DNA from: Pseudomonadota bacterium
GTDB lineage: Bacteria; Pseudomonadota; Gammaproteobacteria; Burkholderiales; UBA9220
DNA: 46,803 bases
NCBI GenBank assembly: GCA_021845865.1
Contig: JAJZVC010000021.1
Span: 1 to 46,803 of the forward strand
Direction: 5' to 3'
In this document: positions 24,029 through 33,049 of the stretch, piece after piece
Layout of the letters: each line of letters begins with the position of its first letter
Position numbering within the stretch: the first letter of the stretch is position 1
Translations under genes and position numbers: made by a program
Notes under the pieces: generated by a model
Database searches by the model: none
What the model saw: only the letters and a program-made list of their open reading frames with translations
Told to the model about the DNA's origin: nothing

Positions 24029-24869
24029 GGCCAGCCAGTGCCAGGAGGCGGCGGATGCGTTCCTCGGTGGCGGGGTGGGTGCTGAACAGGCCCTTCAGGT
24101 CCCCGCCGGAAAGGGGATTGATGATCATCATCTGGGCGGTTTCGGGGTGGGCCTCGGCGGCCTCCAGGGGCAGGCCCTGGGCGTAGCGCTCGATCTTCTG
24201 CAGGGCGGAGGCGAGGGCCTCGGGGTCGCGGGAAATCTCCGCGCCGCCCCGGTCCGCCTCGAATTCCCGGGAGCGGGAAATGGCCATCTGGATCAGGGCC
24301 GCCGCCAGGGGGGCGAGGATCATCACCAGGATGCCGACCAGGGGGTTGCTGCGCCCCTCCTCGTCCCGGCCGCCGAAAAACATGCCGAAGTTGGCGAGGG
24401 TGGAAATGGCGCCCGCCACCGTGGCGGAAATGGTGGAAATCAAAATATCCCGATGCTTGACGTGGGCCAGCTCGTGGGCCATCACGCCGCGCAATTCCCG
24501 CTCCGACAGCATCTGCAGGATGCCGGTGGTGGCCGCCACCGCCGCGTGCTCCGGGTTGCGCCCGGTGGCGAAGGCATTGGGCTGGGCTTCGTCGATGACG
24601 TAAACCTTGGGCATGGGCAGGCCGGCATTGCTGGCCAGCTCGCGCACCACCCGGTAGAACTGGGGCGCGCCGGCTTCGTCCACCTCCCGGGCGTTATACA
24701 TGCGCAACACCATCTTGTCCGAGTTCCAGTAGGCCCAGATGTTCATCGCCCCGCCCAGCATGAAAGCGAGCAGCATGCCCTGGGCCCCGCCCAAGGCGGC
24801 TCCCACCATGCCGAACAGGGCCATGATGGCAGCCATCAGAATCGCGGTTTTCAACCAGTTTCCGAACAT
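24021..24869 (-). CDS. htpX: HtpX membrane zinc metalloprotease (M48B)
   Basis: The protein has 282 aa. Two N-terminal spans ([37 protein letters not shown]) are followed by the zinc site [10 protein letters not shown], with the third ligand in REFEADRGG. Two further spans lie between ([19 protein letters not shown] and [18 protein letters not shown]). HtpX degrades misfolded inner-membrane proteins together with FtsH. The sequence ends in [17 protein letters not shown], the usual family C-terminus. It follows fmt by 60 bases, a gap in which I see no clear promoter. Confidence 0.95.
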   Translation of the reverse strand: MFGNWLKTAILMAAIMALFGMVGAALGGAQGMLLAFMLGGAMNIWAYWNSDKMVLRMYNAREVDEAGAPQFYRVVRELASNAGLPMPKVYVIDEAQPNAFATGRNPEHAAVAATTGILQMLSERELRGVMAHELAHVKHRDILISTISATVAGAISTLANFGMFFGGRDEEGRSNPLVGILVMILAPLAAALIQMAISRSREFEADRGGAEISRDPEALASALQKIERYAQGLPLEAAEAHPETAQMMIINPLSGGDLKGLFSTHPATEERIRRLLALAGRA

Positions 24870-24929
24870 AGTTTCCTCTTTTGCATTACACGGATTGCGG
24901 AAAATTAGATGGGGGCCGGGGGCAAAAAT

Positions 24930-25850
24930 TCAATCGCCGAGGAAATCGCCGGGCCGCAAGGGATGCCCGGCCAGGAACTGGCCTGCCGCCAACCGTTTTC
25001 CGCCCGCTTTTTGCACTTCCTCCAGGCAGAGGGCGCCCTCGCCGCAGGCCACCACGATCCCCTCCCCGTCAGCGCGGAGAATCCTTCCCGCCGCTCCGCC
25101 GCCTTCCGCGAGGCGGGCGCGCCAAACGCGCAGCCCCTCGCCGCCGAGAGTGGTCTGCGCCACGGGGAAAGGGTTGTAGGCCCGCACCGCCCGCCCGATT
25201 TCCGCGGCGCTTTTGTTCCAGTCGATCAACGCTTCCTGCTTGACCAGCTTGGCGGCGTAATTGGCCTCGGCATCGTTTTGCGCCACGGGCCGAAGATGGT
25301 CGATTTCCCCCAGGGCCCGCACGATCAGCCTTCCGCCCAGGGAGGCCAACTTGTCGTGAAGGGTCTGGGCGGTATCCTCCGCCGAGATGTCCACGGCCTC
25401 CGCCAGCAGCATGGCGCCGGTATCCAAACCCTGGTCCATTTGCATGATGGTGATGCCGGTCATTTCATCGCCGGCCAGGATAGCCCGTTGAATCGGGGCC
25501 GCGCCGCGCCAGCGGGGGAGGAGGGAGGCGTGGATATTGAGGCAGCCGCGGGGAAAGGCGTCCAGCACCGCCTGGGGCAGAATCAGGCCGTAGGCGGCGA
25601 CGATCATCGCTTCCGCTCCCACCGCCGCCAATTCGGCCTGGGTCGCCGCGTCCTTGAGGGTCAGGGGCTGGCTCACCGGCAAGCCGTGCCGCAAGGCCAA
25701 TTGCTTGACCGGGCTGGGCGTGAGCTTCATCCCGCGGCCGGCCGGCCGGTCTGGCTGGGTAAGCACCAAAGCGATATCGTGGCCAGCCTCGATCAGGGCA
25801 GCCAGGGCAACAGCGGCAAATTCGGGGGTACCGGCAAAAATCAGTTTCAT
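24930..25850 (-). CDS. fmt: Methionyl-tRNA formyltransferase
   Basis: The protein has 306 aa. It starts [20 protein letters not shown], has the folate site [20 protein letters not shown] (HxSLLPxxRG) and [15 protein letters not shown], then the C-terminal OB-fold for tRNA binding ([20 protein letters not shown]). It formylates Met-tRNA for initiation. It is 45 bases after def, the usual pairing of the enzymes that add and remove the formyl group. Confidence 0.96.
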   Translation of the reverse strand: MKLIFAGTPEFAAVALAALIEAGHDIALVLTQPDRPAGRGMKLTPSPVKQLALRHGLPVSQPLTLKDAATQAELAAVGAEAMIVAAYGLILPQAVLDAFPRGCLNIHASLLPRWRGAAPIQRAILAGDEMTGITIMQMDQGLDTGAMLLAEAVDISAEDTAQTLHDKLASLGGRLIVRALGEIDHLRPVAQNDAEANYAAKLVKQEALIDWNKSAAEIGRAVRAYNPFPVAQTTLGGEGLRVWRARLAEGGGAAGRILRADGEGIVVACGEGALCLEEVQKAGGKRLAAGQFLAGHPLRPGDFLGD

Positions 25851-25895
25851 GCTTGTTTATCGTGGGTCGAGAAAGCGGTCCCGCGACGGGGAGGC

Positions 25896-26399
25896 CTACA
25901 TCGTCTCCCGCAGCTGTTTCTGCAGCTTGGTCTTGATGCGCGTTTGTTTCAGGCGGGACAGGTATTCCACGAACACCTTGCCCTTGAGGTGATCCATTTC
26001 GTGCTGGATGCAAACCGCCAATAGGCCGTCCGCCTCCAAGGTGAAGGGCTTGCCGTCAACACCCAGGGCTTCCACCGTGACCCTTTCCGCCCGCGTCACC
26101 TTCTCGTAAATGCCGGGGACGGACAGGCAGCCCTCTTCGTGTTCTTCCACGCCGGAGCTGGCGACGAGCCGGGGATTGATGAAGACCATCAGCTTGCTGC
26201 GGTCCTCGCTGGTGTCGATCACGACCACCTGCTTGTGGACGTCGACTTGGGTGGCGGCCAAGCCAATGCCCGGCGCGGCATACATGGTCTCCGCCATGTC
26301 CTCCACCAGCTTGCGGATGGCGGGGGTGACTTCCTCCACGGGGGAGGCCACGGTATGCAGCCGCTTATCCGGATAATGCAGAATGTTCAAAATCGCCAT
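25896..26399 (-). CDS. def: Peptide deformylase
   Basis: The protein has 167 aa. All three deformylase motifs are present: [14 protein letters not shown] (motif I), [14 protein letters not shown] (motif II, Cys ligand) and [14 protein letters not shown] (motif III, HExxH). It removes the N-formyl group from new proteins. It is the first gene of the ten-gene minus run to the TPR gene, and its start faces the LysM gene across a 95-base divergent gap (26400-26494) that should hold both promoters. I cannot point to clear -35/-10 boxes there. Confidence 0.97.
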   Translation of the reverse strand: MAILNILHYPDKRLHTVASPVEEVTPAIRKLVEDMAETMYAAPGIGLAATQVDVHKQVVVIDTSEDRSKLMVFINPRLVASSGVEEHEEGCLSVPGIYEKVTRAERVTVEALGVDGKPFTLEADGLLAVCIQHEMDHLKGKVFVEYLSRLKQTRIKTKLQKQLRETM

Positions 26400-26494
26400 A
26401 AGAAACTTGCTTAATTAAATGATTCCATGCAGAATTCACTCAACATTTACGGTCGGCACAATACTTTCGGGCATCCCGAGAACTGAGGTCCTTC

Positions 26495-27517
26495 ATGCGT
26501 AAGACTATTATAACTGCGGTTTTGCTCCCCGTTCTGTTTTCCACCGCCGCCCTGGCCGATACCCTGCGGCTCCAGGACAACGCCCCCGACCGTTATACCG
26601 TGGTCAAGGGCGATACCCTGTGGGGCATTGCCGGCCGCTTCCTGAAGGACCCCTGGAAATGGCCCCAAATTTGGAAAATGAACCGGCATGAGATCCGCAA
26701 CCCCCACCGCATCTATCCCGGCGACGTCATTGTCCTCGACCGCAACGGCCCCAGCCTGCGCCTGTTGAGCGCCGCCCACCCCACGGTCAAACTCTCGCCC
26801 CAGGTCAGATCGGAACCGACGGACCAATCGATTCCCAGCATTTCGCCGGCGGATATCGGCCCCTTCCTCAGCCAGCCCCTGGTGATCGAGGAAAACGGCC
26901 TGGACAAAGCGCCTCGCATCGTCAGCGCGGAAGAAAACCGCATGATGCTCGGTGCCGGCAACATCGCCTACGCCAGCGGCATCCCGGGCGGCTCCGACAC
27001 CCAGTGGCAGATTTATCGCCCCGGCAAGGCCTTGGTGGACCCGGACACCAAGGAAGTCCTCGGCTATGAAGCGCTCTATCTCGGCCATGCTGCCCTGGTG
27101 CGGGAAGGCAGCCCCGCCACCATCCGCATCACCAAGTCCACCGAGGAAATCGGCATCGGCGACCGCCTCGTCGCCGCGCCGCCCGTGAGCTTCCCCGCCT
27201 ACGTTCCCCACGCGCCCGACAGCCAGATCCATGGCCGCATCATCGCCGCCCAGGGAGGCCTCTCCGAATTCGGCCAAAACGCCATCGTGGCGATCAACAA
27301 GGGCACCCGCGACCACATCGAAGTCGGCCACGTGCTGGCCCTCTACCGGACCGGCGAAACGGTAAAGGCCCCCGACACCCCTGAAGGCAAGGTGACCCTG
27401 CCCAACGAACGCTACGGCCTGGTTTTTGTGTTCCGCACCTTCGACAAGGTGTCCTATGCCCTGGTGGTGCAAACCAGCCGGGCGGTCAAACTGCTGGACA
27501 TGGTGCAAACCCCCTGA
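26495..27517 (+). CDS. Exported LysM-domain protein
   Basis: The protein has 340 aa. A signal peptide (MRKTIITAVLLPVLFSTAAL-ADT) is followed by a single LysM domain at about residues 32-85 (YTVVKGDTLWGIAGRFLKDP, WPQIWKMN, RIYPGDVIVLD). The rest, of about 250 residues, is a conserved extension with AEENRMMLGAGNIAYASG and NAIVAINKGTRDHIEVGHVL. LysM binds peptidoglycan; the extension's role is unknown. This protein type is normally encoded upstream of dprA in betaproteobacteria, as here (20-base gap). Ribosome site GAGGT lies before the ATG. Confidence 0.9.
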   Translation: MRKTIITAVLLPVLFSTAALADTLRLQDNAPDRYTVVKGDTLWGIAGRFLKDPWKWPQIWKMNRHEIRNPHRIYPGDVIVLDRNGPSLRLLSAAHPTVKLSPQVRSEPTDQSIPSISPADIGPFLSQPLVIEENGLDKAPRIVSAEENRMMLGAGNIAYASGIPGGSDTQWQIYRPGKALVDPDTKEVLGYEALYLGHAALVREGSPATIRITKSTEEIGIGDRLVAAPPVSFPAYVPHAPDSQIHGRIIAAQGGLSEFGQNAIVAINKGTRDHIEVGHVLALYRTGETVKAPDTPEGKVTLPNERYGLVFVFRTFDKVSYALVVQTSRAVKLLDMVQTP

Positions 27518-27537
27518 CTGTCCACCGGGGGCCCGGC

Positions 27538-28611
27538 ATGGACGACCGCGTCTTCTGGATCGCCCTCGGATTGATTCCCGGCCTGGGAAGCGCCACCTAC
27601 CGCCAGCTGCTGCAGGCCTTCGGCGAACCGGAACGCATCTACGCCACCCCCCGCCCGCTCCTGGGCTCCCTCGTCAAATCCGACATTGCCCAGGCCATCG
27701 GCGACGGCCCCGACGAGGCAAGCATTCGGCCGACCCTGGAATGGCTGGACCTCCCCGGCAATCACCTGGTTACCCTCGCCGACCCCGATTATCCCCGCCT
27801 GCTGCTGGAAACCCCCGACCCCCCGCCAGCGTTCTACCTCAAGGGCCGCCGCGACCTGCTCAACGCCCCCAGCCTGGCCGTGGTGGGCAGCCGCAACGCC
27901 ACTCCCCAGGGTTTGCGCAATGCGGAGAGTTTCGCCCATGCCCTGAGCGACAACGGTTACTGCATCGTCAGCGGCCTGGCGCTGGGCATCGATGCCGCCG
28001 CCCACCAGGGGGGCTTGGCGGGCAGGGGAAGCACCCTGGCCGTGGTCGGTACCGGCCTGGATATCGTCTACCCGGCCAAGAACCGCTCCCTGGCCCACCG
28101 CATCGCCGAGGAAGGGGCCCTGCTGTCCGAATTTCCCCTCGGCACCTCGGCCCGGGCGGGGAATTTTCCCAAACGCAACCGCCTCATTAGCGGCCTGTCC
28201 CGAGGCTGCCTGGTGGTGGAGGCCGCCGCCCAGAGCGGCTCCCTCATCACGGCCCGTCTGGCGGCGGAGCAGGGGCGGGAAGTGTTCGCCATCCCCGGCT
28301 CGATCCACTCCCCCCTGGCCAAGGGCTGCCACCGCCTGATCAAGCAAGGCGCCAAGCTGGTGGAGTCCGCCCAGGACATCCTGGAAGAGCTGGGGACCCC
28401 TTCCCCTCCCCCTTGCCCTGGGGCCCCCGCCCCGGACATACCCGAGTTCGCCCCGCTCCTGCCCCACCTCGGCGACACCCCCGTTGACGTGGACACCCTG
28501 GCCCAGCGCAGCGGCTTGACGGCAGATAAGGTTTGCGCCATGCTTCTTCACATGGAGTTGGAAGGCGTGGTAGCCACCCTTCCCGGCGGTCTCTACCAGC
28601 GGCTGGCCTAG
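27538..28611 (+). CDS. dprA: DNA-processing protein DprA
   Basis: The protein has 357 aa. A short SAM-like N-terminal domain (WIALGLIPGLGSATYRQLLQ) is followed by the Rossmann-like core with LAVVGSRNATPQGLRNAE, IVSGLALGIDAAAHQGGL, STLAVVGTGLDIVYPAKN and FPKRNRLISGLSRGCLVVEA. The C-terminal winged helix ends VATLPGGLYQRL. DprA loads RecA on incoming single-stranded DNA during transformation. It is followed after 35 bases by smg. Confidence 0.95.
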   Translation: MDDRVFWIALGLIPGLGSATYRQLLQAFGEPERIYATPRPLLGSLVKSDIAQAIGDGPDEASIRPTLEWLDLPGNHLVTLADPDYPRLLLETPDPPPAFYLKGRRDLLNAPSLAVVGSRNATPQGLRNAESFAHALSDNGYCIVSGLALGIDAAAHQGGLAGRGSTLAVVGTGLDIVYPAKNRSLAHRIAEEGALLSEFPLGTSARAGNFPKRNRLISGLSRGCLVVEAAAQSGSLITARLAAEQGREVFAIPGSIHSPLAKGCHRLIKQGAKLVESAQDILEELGTPSPPPCPGAPAPDIPEFAPLLPHLGDTPVDVDTLAQRSGLTADKVCAMLLHMELEGVVATLPGGLYQRLA

Positions 28612-28646
28612 CTCCGGTGTTTTTGACCGTTTCCAAGGAATAATCC

Positions 28647-29105
28647 ATGTTCGATGTCCTCGTCTTCCTGTTCGAGAATTACTTTGAGGCCAACGTCCAC
28701 CCTGATTTCGATACCCTGGAAAAGGAACTCTCCGCCGCCGGTTTTGAAAGCAGCGAAATCAACCAGGCCTTCGACTGGCTGAACGGTCTTGACGACCTGG
28801 CCCAGGCCACCTACCCGGAAACCCTGGTGGACAGCCGCTCCGTGCGCTGCTACGCCGCGGCCGAGCTGGAAAAGATCAACACGGAAAGCCGCGGCATCTT
28901 GGCTTTCCTGGAAAGCTCCGGCGTCATCAACCCCCTCCAGCGGGAGTGGGTGCTGGACCGCCTGATGGCCCTCAACGAGGCCGAGGTTTCCCTCGACCAG
29001 GTGAAATGGACTGTCCTCATGGTGCTGTGGAAGCAGGGCCGCGTGGACGAATCCCTGATCCTGGAAGACCTGCTGATGGACGAAGGCGAAGCCACTCTCC
29101 ACTGA
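28647..29105 (+). CDS. smg: Smg protein (DUF494)
   Basis: The protein has 152 aa. The sequence MFDVLVFLFENYFEANVHPD and FDWLNGLDDLAQ are family marks of Smg/DUF494; its function is not settled. It is acidic and helical. The C-terminal part (WTVLMVLWKQGRVDESLILE) matches the typical end. It is always found beside dprA and topA in many beta- and gammaproteobacteria. A 72-base gap separates it from topA, in which I see no terminator. Confidence 0.92.
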   Translation: MFDVLVFLFENYFEANVHPDFDTLEKELSAAGFESSEINQAFDWLNGLDDLAQATYPETLVDSRSVRCYAAAELEKINTESRGILAFLESSGVINPLQREWVLDRLMALNEAEVSLDQVKWTVLMVLWKQGRVDESLILEDLLMDEGEATLH

Positions 29106-29177
29106 AAATCGGTCCGGGCTTGCTAAGCGCGGGGCAAGTTACTTATCATCACCCGCTTCGGAAACCCGGCCTTCCCC

Positions 29178-31475
29178 ATGTCCTCATCCCTGCTCATCGT
29201 CGAATCGCCTTCCAAGGCGAAAACCCTGAAGAAGTACCTCGGCGCCGATTTCGAGGTGCTCGCCTCCTACGGCCACGTCCGCGACCTGATCCCCAAGCAG
29301 GGCGCCGTGGACACCGAGCACGACTTCGCCATGAAGTACGAGGTGATCGACAAGAACGCCAAGCACGTGGACGCCATCGCCAAGGCGGTGAAAGAAGCCG
29401 ACCGCGTATTGCTGGCCACTGACCCGGACCGCGAAGGCGAGGCCATCGCCTGGCACATCGTGCAGATTCTCCAGGGCAAGAAGCTGCTCAAGGGCAAGGA
29501 ACTGAAGCGGGTGGTATTCCACGAAATCACCCAGAGCGCGGTGAAAGACGCCGTGGCCAATCCCCGGGACATCGCCATGGACCTGGTGAACGCCCAGCAG
29601 GCGCGCCGGGCCCTGGACTACCTGGTGGGCTTCAACCTGTCGCCCCTGCTGTGGCGCAAGGTGCGCCGCGGCCTTTCCGCCGGCCGGGTACAAAGCCCCG
29701 CCCTGCGCCTGATCGTGGAGCGGGAGCAGGAAATCGAGGCGTTCAAGGCCCGTGAATACTGGACCGTCCACCTGGACAGCCACAAGGGCAAGCAGAAATT
29801 CCAGGGCAAGCTGTTCCAGTACCAGGGCAAGAAGCTGGACCAGTTCGACATCGGCGACGCCGCCCGCAACGACGACATCGTCTCTTCGCTCCTGGCGGCC
29901 GCCGGCGGCCAGGCCAAGGTGGAAAAGGTGGAGAAGAAGCGCAAGCAGCGCTCGGCTTCCGCCCCCTTCACCACCTCCACCCTGCAGCAGGAAGCGGTGC
30001 GCAAGCTCGGCTTTTCCACCCGCAACGCCATGCGGACCGCCCAACAGCTGTACGAAGGCATCGCCATCGGCAGCGGCACCGTGGGTTTGATCACCTACAT
30101 GCGTACCGACTCGGTGAACCTGGCGGACGAGGCCATCGCCGAAATCCGCGGCTACATCGGCGCCAATTTCGAGCCGGACTACCTGCCCAAGGCCCCGGTG
30201 CAGTACAAGAGCAAGGCCAAGAACGCCCAGGAGGCCCACGAGGCCATCCGCCCCACCTCCATCGCCCGCACCCCGGAAAGCGTCAAGGAATACCTCTCCG
30301 CCGAGCAGTTCAAGCTCTACGAGATGATCTGGAAACGGACCCTGGCGTGCCAGATGAGCCCGGCCAAGTTCGATACCGTGGCCCTGGACATCAGCGTCGG
30401 CGGCCCGGAAAACCTGTTCCGCGCCACCGGCCAAACCCTGGTCTTCCCCGGCTTCATCTCCGTCTATCTGGAAGACCAGGACGACTCCGACGAGGAGGGC
30501 GAAGCCAAGCTGCCCGTGCTGGAAGAAGGGGAAACCCTCCCCGTGGACGCCCTCACCGGCGAGCAGCACTTCACCCAGCCGCCCCCCCGCTACTCGGAAG
30601 CCAGCCTGGTGAAAACCTTGGAGGAATACGGCATCGGCCGTCCCTCCACCTACGCCAGCATCATCTCCACCCTGCTGGACCGGGAATACGTGACCCTGGA
30701 CAAGAAGCGCTTCCTGCCCACCGACGTGGGCCGGGTGGTGAACAAGTTCCTCACCGAGCACTTCACCCAGTACGTGGACTACGACTTCACCGCCAAGCTG
30801 GAGGACGAACTGGACCGGATTTCCACCGGCAAGATCCAGTGGGTGCCGGTGCTGGAGAAGTTCTGGAAGGGTTTCCACCACCAGGTGGAGGAAAAGAAGA
30901 ACGTGGCCCGCAAGGACGTGACCCAGGAAAGCCTCGACGAAGCCTGCCCCAAGTGCGGCAAGCCCCTGGTCACCCGCCTCGGCAAGCGGGGCCGCTTCGT
31001 CGGCTGCTCCGGCTATCCGGAATGCGACTACACCCGCAACCTCAACGACGACCCCAACGCCCAGCAGGAAACCGTGGCGCCGGAAGTGGTGGAAGGCCGC
31101 ACCTGCCCCCAGTGCGACAGCCCCCTGGTAATCAAGTCCGGTCCCTACGGCAAGTTCATCGGCTGTTCCGGCTACCCCAAGTGCAAGTTCATCGAACCCC
31201 TGGAAAAGCCCAAGGACACCGGCGTCGAGTGCCCGGAATGCAAGAAGGGCAGCCTGATCGAGCGCAAGAGCCGCTTCGGCAAGCTGTTCTACTCCTGCAA
31301 TACCTACCCCAAGTGCAAGTACGCGGTGTGGAATCCTCCCATCAAGGAACCCTGCCCCCAGTGCGGCTGGCCGATCCTGACCCTGAAGACCACCAAGCGC
31401 AAGGGCACGGAGAAGGTCTGCCCGCAGAAGGAATGCGGCTACGCCGTGCCGGCGGAAGGCGACGCCAAGAGCTGA
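29178..31475 (+). CDS. topA: DNA topoisomerase I
   Basis: The protein has 765 aa. The TOPRIM domain opens with LLIVESPSKAKTLKKYLG and has LATDPDREGEAIAWH. The active-site Tyr is residue 307 in LITYMRTDSVNLADEA. The C-terminus has four Cys4 zinc-ribbon units, starting with CPKCGKPLVTRLG, CPQCDSPLVIKSG, CPECKKGSLIERKS and CPQCGWPILTLK. It relaxes negative supercoils. The ATG has no obvious ribosome site but the conserved N-terminus begins there. Confidence 0.97.
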   Translation: MSSSLLIVESPSKAKTLKKYLGADFEVLASYGHVRDLIPKQGAVDTEHDFAMKYEVIDKNAKHVDAIAKAVKEADRVLLATDPDREGEAIAWHIVQILQGKKLLKGKELKRVVFHEITQSAVKDAVANPRDIAMDLVNAQQARRALDYLVGFNLSPLLWRKVRRGLSAGRVQSPALRLIVEREQEIEAFKAREYWTVHLDSHKGKQKFQGKLFQYQGKKLDQFDIGDAARNDDIVSSLLAAAGGQAKVEKVEKKRKQRSASAPFTTSTLQQEAVRKLGFSTRNAMRTAQQLYEGIAIGSGTVGLITYMRTDSVNLADEAIAEIRGYIGANFEPDYLPKAPVQYKSKAKNAQEAHEAIRPTSIARTPESVKEYLSAEQFKLYEMIWKRTLACQMSPAKFDTVALDISVGGPENLFRATGQTLVFPGFISVYLEDQDDSDEEGEAKLPVLEEGETLPVDALTGEQHFTQPPPRYSEASLVKTLEEYGIGRPSTYASIISTLLDREYVTLDKKRFLPTDVGRVVNKFLTEHFTQYVDYDFTAKLEDELDRISTGKIQWVPVLEKFWKGFHHQVEEKKNVARKDVTQESLDEACPKCGKPLVTRLGKRGRFVGCSGYPECDYTRNLNDDPNAQQETVAPEVVEGRTCPQCDSPLVIKSGPYGKFIGCSGYPKCKFIEPLEKPKDTGVECPECKKGSLIERKSRFGKLFYSCNTYPKCKYAVWNPPIKEPCPQCGWPILTLKTTKRKGTEKVCPQKECGYAVPAEGDAKS

Positions 31476-31477
31476 TT

Positions 31478-31508
31478 GCCGCCGTCAGCCGGCGGCCCGG
31501 GCTTTTTT
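31478..31508 (+). terminator. Possible terminator of topA
   Basis: Just after the topA stop, GCCGCCG (31478-31484) pairs with CGGCGGC (31490-31496). An alternative hairpin (AGCCGG with CCGGGCT, one bulge) ends directly at a run of six T (31503-31508). It overlaps the last codons of the convergent M48 gene, so it is a shared end. The T-run is good, the stem less certain. Confidence 0.45.
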
Positions 31509-32333
31509 CCTGCCGCCTGGCCGCCTCTGAGTCTCCTCGTAGAGCGGCATCACCGTCGGAATCAGGCTTTCGATCTGGCGCATGCGGGACTCAGGCGCCG
31601 GATGGGTGCTGAGGAATTCCGGCATCCGGCCACCGCCGTCGGCCTCCATCTTGCGCCACAGGGACAGGGCGGCGCGGGGGTTGTAGCCGGCCCGGGCCAT
31701 CAGCTCCAGCCCCACCCGGTCCGCTTCCGCTTCCTGCTCCCGGCTGTGGGGCAGGGTCAGGGCCACCTGGGTGATGCTCTGCATGATGGCCACCTTCTGG
31801 TCGTCCATTTTCGCCAGGGCGGCGATGCCCAGCATCACCATCTGCTGGCCGTAGGCCTCGGACAGGCGCTCCCGGCCGTGCTCCCGCAGGGCGTGGGCGA
31901 TTTCGTGGCCCATCACCGCCGCCACCTCGTCGTCGCTGAGCTTCAGCTTGTACAAAATGCCCGTGTAGAACATGATCTTGCCGCCGGGGGCGCAGTAGGC
32001 ATTCACCTCGTCGCTGGTCTCCAGGTTCACCTCCCATTTCCAGCGCAGGGCATCGTCGCGGAACACGGCGGTCTGTGGGATGAGGCGCTGGGCGATGCCC
32101 CGCAGGCGGGCGAGCTGGGCCGCGTCGGCGTTGAGCTTGCCCTTGGCGGCGGCGGCGCGCTTCTCCTGTACATAGGAGGCCGCCGCCATCTGTTCCGCCT
32201 GCTGTTGGGACAGCAGCATGTACTGCTGGCGCTGGACGCCGACAGCGCCGGAACGGGTGGTCTGCACCGGCGTGCAGGCGGAAAGGAAAGCGCCTGCCGC
32301 AAACAGGGCCAGCCAGAATTTTTTCAGTCTCAT
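31485..32333 (-). CDS. M48-family metalloprotease lipoprotein
   Basis: The protein has 282 aa. A lipobox is seen in ALFAAGAFLSACTP, so it is anchored to a membrane on the periplasmic side. The M48 zinc site is VMGHEIAHALREHGRE, with the third ligand in EQEAEADRVGLELMARAGY. It resembles the LoiP/YcaL-type proteases that act on outer-membrane proteins. The final FLSTHPAPESRMRQIE is the M48 hallmark. The ATG at 32333 is 4 bases after the moaE stop and has GAGG inside the moaE end, so it is probably co-translated with the moa genes although not related in function. Confidence 0.9.
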   Translation of the reverse strand: MRLKKFWLALFAAGAFLSACTPVQTTRSGAVGVQRQQYMLLSQQQAEQMAAASYVQEKRAAAAKGKLNADAAQLARLRGIAQRLIPQTAVFRDDALRWKWEVNLETSDEVNAYCAPGGKIMFYTGILYKLKLSDDEVAAVMGHEIAHALREHGRERLSEAYGQQMVMLGIAALAKMDDQKVAIMQSITQVALTLPHSREQEAEADRVGLELMARAGYNPRAALSLWRKMEADGGGRMPEFLSTHPAPESRMRQIESLIPTVMPLYEETQRRPGGRKKARAAG

Positions 32334-32337
32334 CGCC

Positions 32338-32793
32338 TCATTTCTCCCGCCAGCGTAGCGCCGCCTTGTCGTCGGTTTCCCGGGCATCCACCCAGCGGCC
32401 GCCGGCGGGGGTTTCCTCCTTCTTCCAGAAAGGGGCCCGGGTCTTGAGATAATCCATGATGAATTCGCAGGCAGCGAAGGCCTCGCCCCGGTGGGCGCTG
32501 GAAACGGCCACCAGGACGATCTGGTCGCAGGGCCTGAGGGGGCCGACCCGGTGGATCACCAGGGCGTCGAAAATATCCCACCGCCCCTTGGCTTCGGCGA
32601 CGATTTCCTCCAGGGCTTTTTCCGTCATGCCGGGGTAATGCTCCAGGGTCATCTCCCGCACCGCCGCCTCGTCGTTCACGTCCCGGACCAGGCCGAGGAA
32701 ACTCGCCACGGCGCCGATCTTCGGCTTGCCGGCGCGGAAGGCGGCGATTTCCGCGCCGAAGTCGAAATCCGCCTCCTGCACCCTTACCTCCAT
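32338..32793 (-). CDS. moaE: Molybdopterin synthase catalytic subunit
   Basis: The protein has 151 aa. Family marks are GAVASFLGLVRDVND, LEHYPGMTEKALEEI, VIHRVGPLRPCDQIVLVAVS, SAHRGEAFAACEFIMDYLK and the Lys pair in APFWKKEE. With MoaD it inserts the two sulfur atoms that turn cPMP into molybdopterin. It starts 1 base after the moaD stop. Confidence 0.96.
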   Translation of the reverse strand: MEVRVQEADFDFGAEIAAFRAGKPKIGAVASFLGLVRDVNDEAAVREMTLEHYPGMTEKALEEIVAEAKGRWDIFDALVIHRVGPLRPCDQIVLVAVSSAHRGEAFAACEFIMDYLKTRAPFWKKEETPAGGRWVDARETDDKAALRWREK

Positions 32794-32794
32794 G

Positions 32795-33049
32795 TCAGCC
32801 TCCGGTCACGGGGGGGAAAAAAGCCACTTCGGCACCGTCGGGAAGAAGGGTATCGGGGCTGGCCATTTCCTGATTGACCGCCACCCGCACCGGTTTGTCC
32901 GCGGCAAGTTCGGTGGTCCAATTGCCCCCCCGGTCCCGCAGCCAGTCGGCCAGTTGACCGACGGTGGCCACGCCGGGAGGGGGAGCCAGCTGCTCCCGGT
33001 CGGTGCCCAGGCTCTCGCGCAGGCGGGCGAAGTACAGCACGGTAATCAT
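32795..33049 (-). CDS. moaD: Molybdopterin synthase sulfur carrier subunit
   Basis: The protein has 84 aa and is a ubiquitin-like fold starting MITVLYFARLRESLG and ending FFPPVTGG, the double-Gly tail that is thiocarboxylated by MoeB. The ATG overlaps the moeA stop (ATGA). A longer frame extending upstream of this ATG is moeA read out of frame. Confidence 0.95.
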   Translation of the reverse strand: MITVLYFARLRESLGTDREQLAPPPGVATVGQLADWLRDRGGNWTTELAADKPVRVAVNQEMASPDTLLPDGAEVAFFPPVTGG